From the NCBI GenBank assembly GCA_036743375.1, contig DAINPP010000057.1, positions 1-17,343 on the forward strand: DNA of 17,343 bases, given 5' to 3'. Below are positions 14,977 through 17,343 of this stretch, piece after piece; positions within the stretch are counted from its first letter, which is position 1, and each line of letters begins with the position of its first letter. A program made the position numbers and the translations under genes. The DNA is from DAINPP01 sp036743375 (lineage in GTDB: Bacteria > Thermotogota > Thermotogae > MWEM01). Below the pieces are notes generated by a model. That model made no database searches. It worked only from the letters and a program-made list of their open reading frames with translations, and had not been told where the DNA came from.

Positions 14977-15058
14977 AAACTGGAAACTGTTCCAGCTGAT
15001 AATCTCGGAAAGAAAAGATTATCTTATCAATAAACTGGAGACAGTTTGATGATATAAT
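14977..15058 (+). promoter_or_regulatory. Dyad-rich regulatory region with -10 box, between araC-type and nitrilase genes
   Basis: Three dyads in about 70 bp: CTGGAA-ACTG-TTCCAG (14980-14995), GATAATCT-N10-AGATTATC (14998-15023) and AAACTG-GAGA-CAGTTT (15032-15047). They are followed by a perfect -10 TATAAT (15053-15058). The -35 position (ATAAAC, 15030-15035) is poor and falls on the last dyad, which suggests an activator-dependent promoter. A 15-nt box recurs 55 bp apart: AAACTGGAAACTGTT (14977-14991) and AAACTGGAGACAGTT (15032-15046). Confidence 0.55.
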
Positions 15059-15265
15059 GACAATAAGAGCGGCTGAAGAAAACATTGCATTGCTTTATTT
15101 ATGACTTCCATGAGTTTTTCAGCAGACTCTGCAATAGAAAAGTGGAACTGATTAAATAGTGAAAAGCTCCATCTTAATATAGATAACGAAAGAACCTGGA
15201 AGAACTATTCAGTGATTTTATCCGTGGTTTAGTGTATGCAAAAGATTGTCGTGAAAGAGGTCATT
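15059..15265 (+). other. Long untranslated leader of the nitrilase-like gene
   Basis: If transcription starts near 15065, the leader is about 200 nt. It holds a bulged hairpin GCTGA-AG-AAAAC (15072-15083) with GTTTTTCAGC (15114-15123) and a small GCAGA-C-TCTGC dyad (15122-15132). I recognise no known riboswitch and no coding frame. A closer promoter (TTAAAT/TAATAT at 15152-15180) is weak. Confidence 0.35.
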
Positions 15266-16219
15266 ATGATACGAAAAAGAATAAAGGTTGCTGCAGTACA
15301 GATGGCGGCAGAACTTGCCGAACCGGATCAAAACTATCGTCATGCATCACGACTGATCAAAGAGGCATTTAAAGGGGGAGCGGAGCTCGTACTTTTGCCG
15401 GAAATGTTTAATACGGCGGTTGCCTATCACCCAAAGATGCTGGAAGCCCTGTCTGTTTCCGGAGAGAAGCCCTTAAGGTTTCTTTCGGATTTGGCCCGGG
15501 AACACGATGGGATCATTGGAGGATCTTTTCTTCAGTATGACGGAGACGACGTATATAACACTTTTCATCTGGTATTTCCCAATGGGGAGCGGTATACGCA
15601 CAGGAAGGACATGCCTACCATGTGGGAAAATTGTTATTATACGGGCGGGGATGATGATGGCATCCTCAATACACCGATAGGCAATATAGGGATTGTCCTT
15701 TGCTGGGAGATGATCCGGGCACAGACGGTCAAACGACTAATAGACAAAGTGGATTTTGTTCTGGCCGCCTCATGCTGGTGGGGAACCCCTGTAGATCTGG
15801 AACAGCGTCAGCTGGATCTCAGAAACAGAAACATCCTGGAGCAGGCCCCCATCACCTTGAGTCAGTTGCTCGGTGTCCCCGTGATTCATGCCTCTCATGC
15901 GGGAACTTTTGACGGCTACAGACCACCGGAAGAAAAAGAACTGAAGAGAAGGCAGTATCTCGGGGAAACAAAGATAGTGGATGAACTCGGTAGAGCCAAG
16001 TGCCGTTTACGGGCTGAGGACGGTCCCGGGATATTGGTTTCTGAAATAGAACTTCGGAAGAATTCATCCCGTGTGGATTGTGAGCAGCTGCCCTTCTGGC
16101 TTCCACAAATTCCGGAAGAGATCATGAAGGCGTGGAAAGAACAGGGGGAATACGGAAGACGGTATTATCGGGAAACGACAAAACCCTATTTGCAAAGACA
16201 AATTGGTGATAATCCGTAA
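15266..16219 (+). CDS. Carbon-nitrogen hydrolase (nitrilase superfamily amidase/carbamoylase-like)
   Basis: A 317-residue cytosolic enzyme with the full Glu-Lys-Cys catalytic triad of the nitrilase superfamily: Glu46 in LVLLPEMF, Lys114 in YTHRKDMPT and Cys146 in GIVLCWEM. The Glu next to Lys in this fold (Glu120/Glu121 region, WENCYY) is consistent with the group. It hydrolyses a C-N bond of an amide or N-carbamoyl compound; the precise substrate cannot be read from the motifs. ATG 15266 is preferred over ATG 15236 because AAAGAGGT (15254-15261) precedes it and the other has no ribosome site. The C-terminal PFWLPQIPEEIMKAWKEQG stretch is an extension likely used in oligomer contacts. It is divergent from the AraC-type regulator and not followed by a clear terminator before the convergent neighbour 42 nt away. 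Confidence 0.93.
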   Translation: MIRKRIKVAAVQMAAELAEPDQNYRHASRLIKEAFKGGAELVLLPEMFNTAVAYHPKMLEALSVSGEKPLRFLSDLAREHDGIIGGSFLQYDGDDVYNTFHLVFPNGERYTHRKDMPTMWENCYYTGGDDDGILNTPIGNIGIVLCWEMIRAQTVKRLIDKVDFVLAASCWWGTPVDLEQRQLDLRNRNILEQAPITLSQLLGVPVIHASHAGTFDGYRPPEEKELKRRQYLGETKIVDELGRAKCRLRAEDGPGILVSEIELRKNSSRVDCEQLPFWLPQIPEEIMKAWKEQGEYGRRYYRETTKPYLQRQIGDNP

Positions 16220-16261
16220 AGTTATTCATCACATTTACATCGGAAAAATTAACCCATACTT

Positions 16262-17311
16262 TCAAAAACTCACCCTGTTTTTTCCGGCCTTTTTTGATCG
16301 ATACATCATGTCGTCTGCTTTTTTCAAGAGGTCTTCGCTGTTCATTTTATCGGAAAAAGAAGTAAGCCCGGCACTGATTGTGATCTTGTTCTCTATTTCG
16401 ATATCTTTGATCAGCCGATTAACGAAGATTTTTGCCCCATTAAAATCATCGCTGTGAATGATGACCAAAAATTCATCACCACCGATTCTGGCAAGGTAGT
16501 CGTTTTTTCGTATATTGTTTTGAATGGTTCCACAGACATCTATCAGCAATTGATCTCCTGCCGCATGGCCTTTTGTGTCGTTGACTTGTTTAAAATTATC
16601 GATATCGATAAAGATGGCATATTTATCGGACAGTTCTTCTTTTTCAGCCGAATGATACATCGTATTCAGGGTATCCGTTATAAAACGCCTGTTGTACTGC
16701 TGTGTCAACGGATCGTGAGTGGACAGTCTGGTGATTTTTTTACGCTCATAGCGGTACAAATTTGACATGACAATAACTGTGATGGCAATGGCCGCTGAAC
16801 TGAAGACAAAACTGATGATGAGATCGAGATAATGCTCCTCCATAGCGGAAAACTGATGAATAAATTCCGGATTGTACGCCTCAAAAATCATCAAAACAGT
16901 CAACTGCAGGATGTACAAGGTAACGATTACTGTTCTGGTTTTTCCCTTCAGTAAAATAACGGAATAAACGATAAACAAAAAGGCAAAATAATGAAACCCC
17001 CCGTCAAAACCCATATTGGTCAACCACATAAAGGGAGTGAATACAAAATTGTTATACAACGTGAGGTAAAGAATACCGGGAGTTGGTTTTCCTTTTTTGT
17101 ACAAAAAATAATAAGTGAATAAGCTCAACAGCGCGCCTGCAAAAGGAAGCAGCCATGTAATGGGGGAAAGGCCAAGCAGAATATTCAGAACCCCGGAGAT
17201 GAAGTACATGCCTACACCTGCCGTGAAAAAAACAAGATAAAACACTTCGGAAAAATCTCTTTCCTGTGCGAGTCTCATGAGTTTTTGATTTATTTTTTCA
17301 ATAAAGCCCAA
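16262..17311 (-). CDS. Membrane diguanylate cyclase (GGDEF domain)
   Basis: Makes the second messenger cyclic di-GMP from two GTP. The N-terminal ~185 residues contain about six hydrophobic helices (roughly 23-45, 49-71, 81-97, 105-121, 127-145, 163-184), a membrane sensor of no recognised type. The GGDEF domain (about 190-349) has the catalytic GGDEF at 277-281, metal-binding IDIDNFKQVND and the inhibitory I-site RKND at 268-271, five residues before GGDEF. It therefore looks active and product-inhibited. TTG at 17311 is chosen because AAGGGG lies 9 nt upstream. TTG 17320 would touch that site, and ATG 17278 has none. The frame is open to the window edge, so an earlier start outside cannot be excluded. 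No phosphodiesterase or PilZ receptor is nearby. Confidence 0.93.
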   Translation of the reverse strand: MGFIEKINQKLMRLAQERDFSEVFYLVFFTAGVGMYFISGVLNILLGLSPITWLLPFAGALLSLFTYYFLYKKGKPTPGILYLTLYNNFVFTPFMWLTNMGFDGGFHYFAFLFIVYSVILLKGKTRTVIVTLYILQLTVLMIFEAYNPEFIHQFSAMEEHYLDLIISFVFSSAAIAITVIVMSNLYRYERKKITRLSTHDPLTQQYNRRFITDTLNTMYHSAEKEELSDKYAIFIDIDNFKQVNDTKGHAAGDQLLIDVCGTIQNNIRKNDYLARIGGDEFLVIIHSDDFNGAKIFVNRLIKDIEIENKITISAGLTSFSDKMNSEDLLKKADDMMYRSKKAGKNRVSF

Positions 17312-17343
17312 AATCGTCAACCCCTTAAAAATATTCAGATTTA

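Noticed and set aside
1..17343. CRISPR array, tRNA/rRNA, insertion sequence or prophage genes
   Set aside because: No regularly spaced repeats, no cloverleaf or rRNA-like stretches, and no transposase, integrase or phage structural motifs seen in any frame.

Overview
The window looks like a chromosomal segment from an anaerobe of the low-GC Gram-positive (Clostridia-like) type. This rests on strong AAGGAGG-type ribosome binding sites, several TTG or GTG starts fixed by those sites, consensus sigma-A promoters, AT-rich intergenic DNA and gene families common there. A spirochaete cannot be excluded, since hybrid sensor kinases and GLUG-type surface proteins occur there too. I see no rRNA, tRNA, transposase, CRISPR or phage gene.

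Left part (1-5812, all plus strand). The 3' end of an S41-like peptidase gene ends at a strong bidirectional terminator. Next comes a compact redox operon: a TetR-type regulator with its own promoter and operator, an ApbE flavin transferase overlapping it by 4 nt, and a small membrane-anchored FMN-binding protein carrying an ApbE target motif. ApbE has no export signal, and the target's charge pattern suggests its flavin domain faces the cytoplasm, so flavinylation may occur inside the cell. A separate promoter then drives a tldD-tldE metalloprotease pair, closed by another bidirectional terminator.

Middle (5820-12975). On the minus strand lie a short fragment of a GLUG-motif surface protein (probably decayed), a hybrid sensor kinase (Cache-like sensor, HAMP, HisKA, HATPase, receiver) and a CorA-type divalent cation transporter. 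Divergent from corA on the plus strand is a second sensor kinase (periplasmic-binding-protein-like sensor, TM, two PAS domains, HisKA, HATPase) with no receiver. No response regulator with a DNA-binding output is visible for either kinase.

Right part (12976-17343). A minus-strand group contains an AraC-type regulator, a VOC (glyoxalase-fold) protein and a MmcQ/YjbR-family protein. The latter two share a promoter lying in the end of the AraC gene and are separated only by a homopolymeric A/G tract. Divergent from the AraC gene is a nitrilase-superfamily amidohydrolase behind an unusually structured intergenic region with three dyads and a repeated AACTG box. The window ends with a membrane diguanylate cyclase (minus strand) with intact catalytic and inhibitory sites.

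I do not see a clearly new multi-gene system. The best leads are the apparently cytoplasmic ApbE/FMN-protein module under TetR control, the G8 tract occupying the ribosome binding site of the MmcQ-like gene, and the dyad-rich divergent AraC/nitrilase control region.
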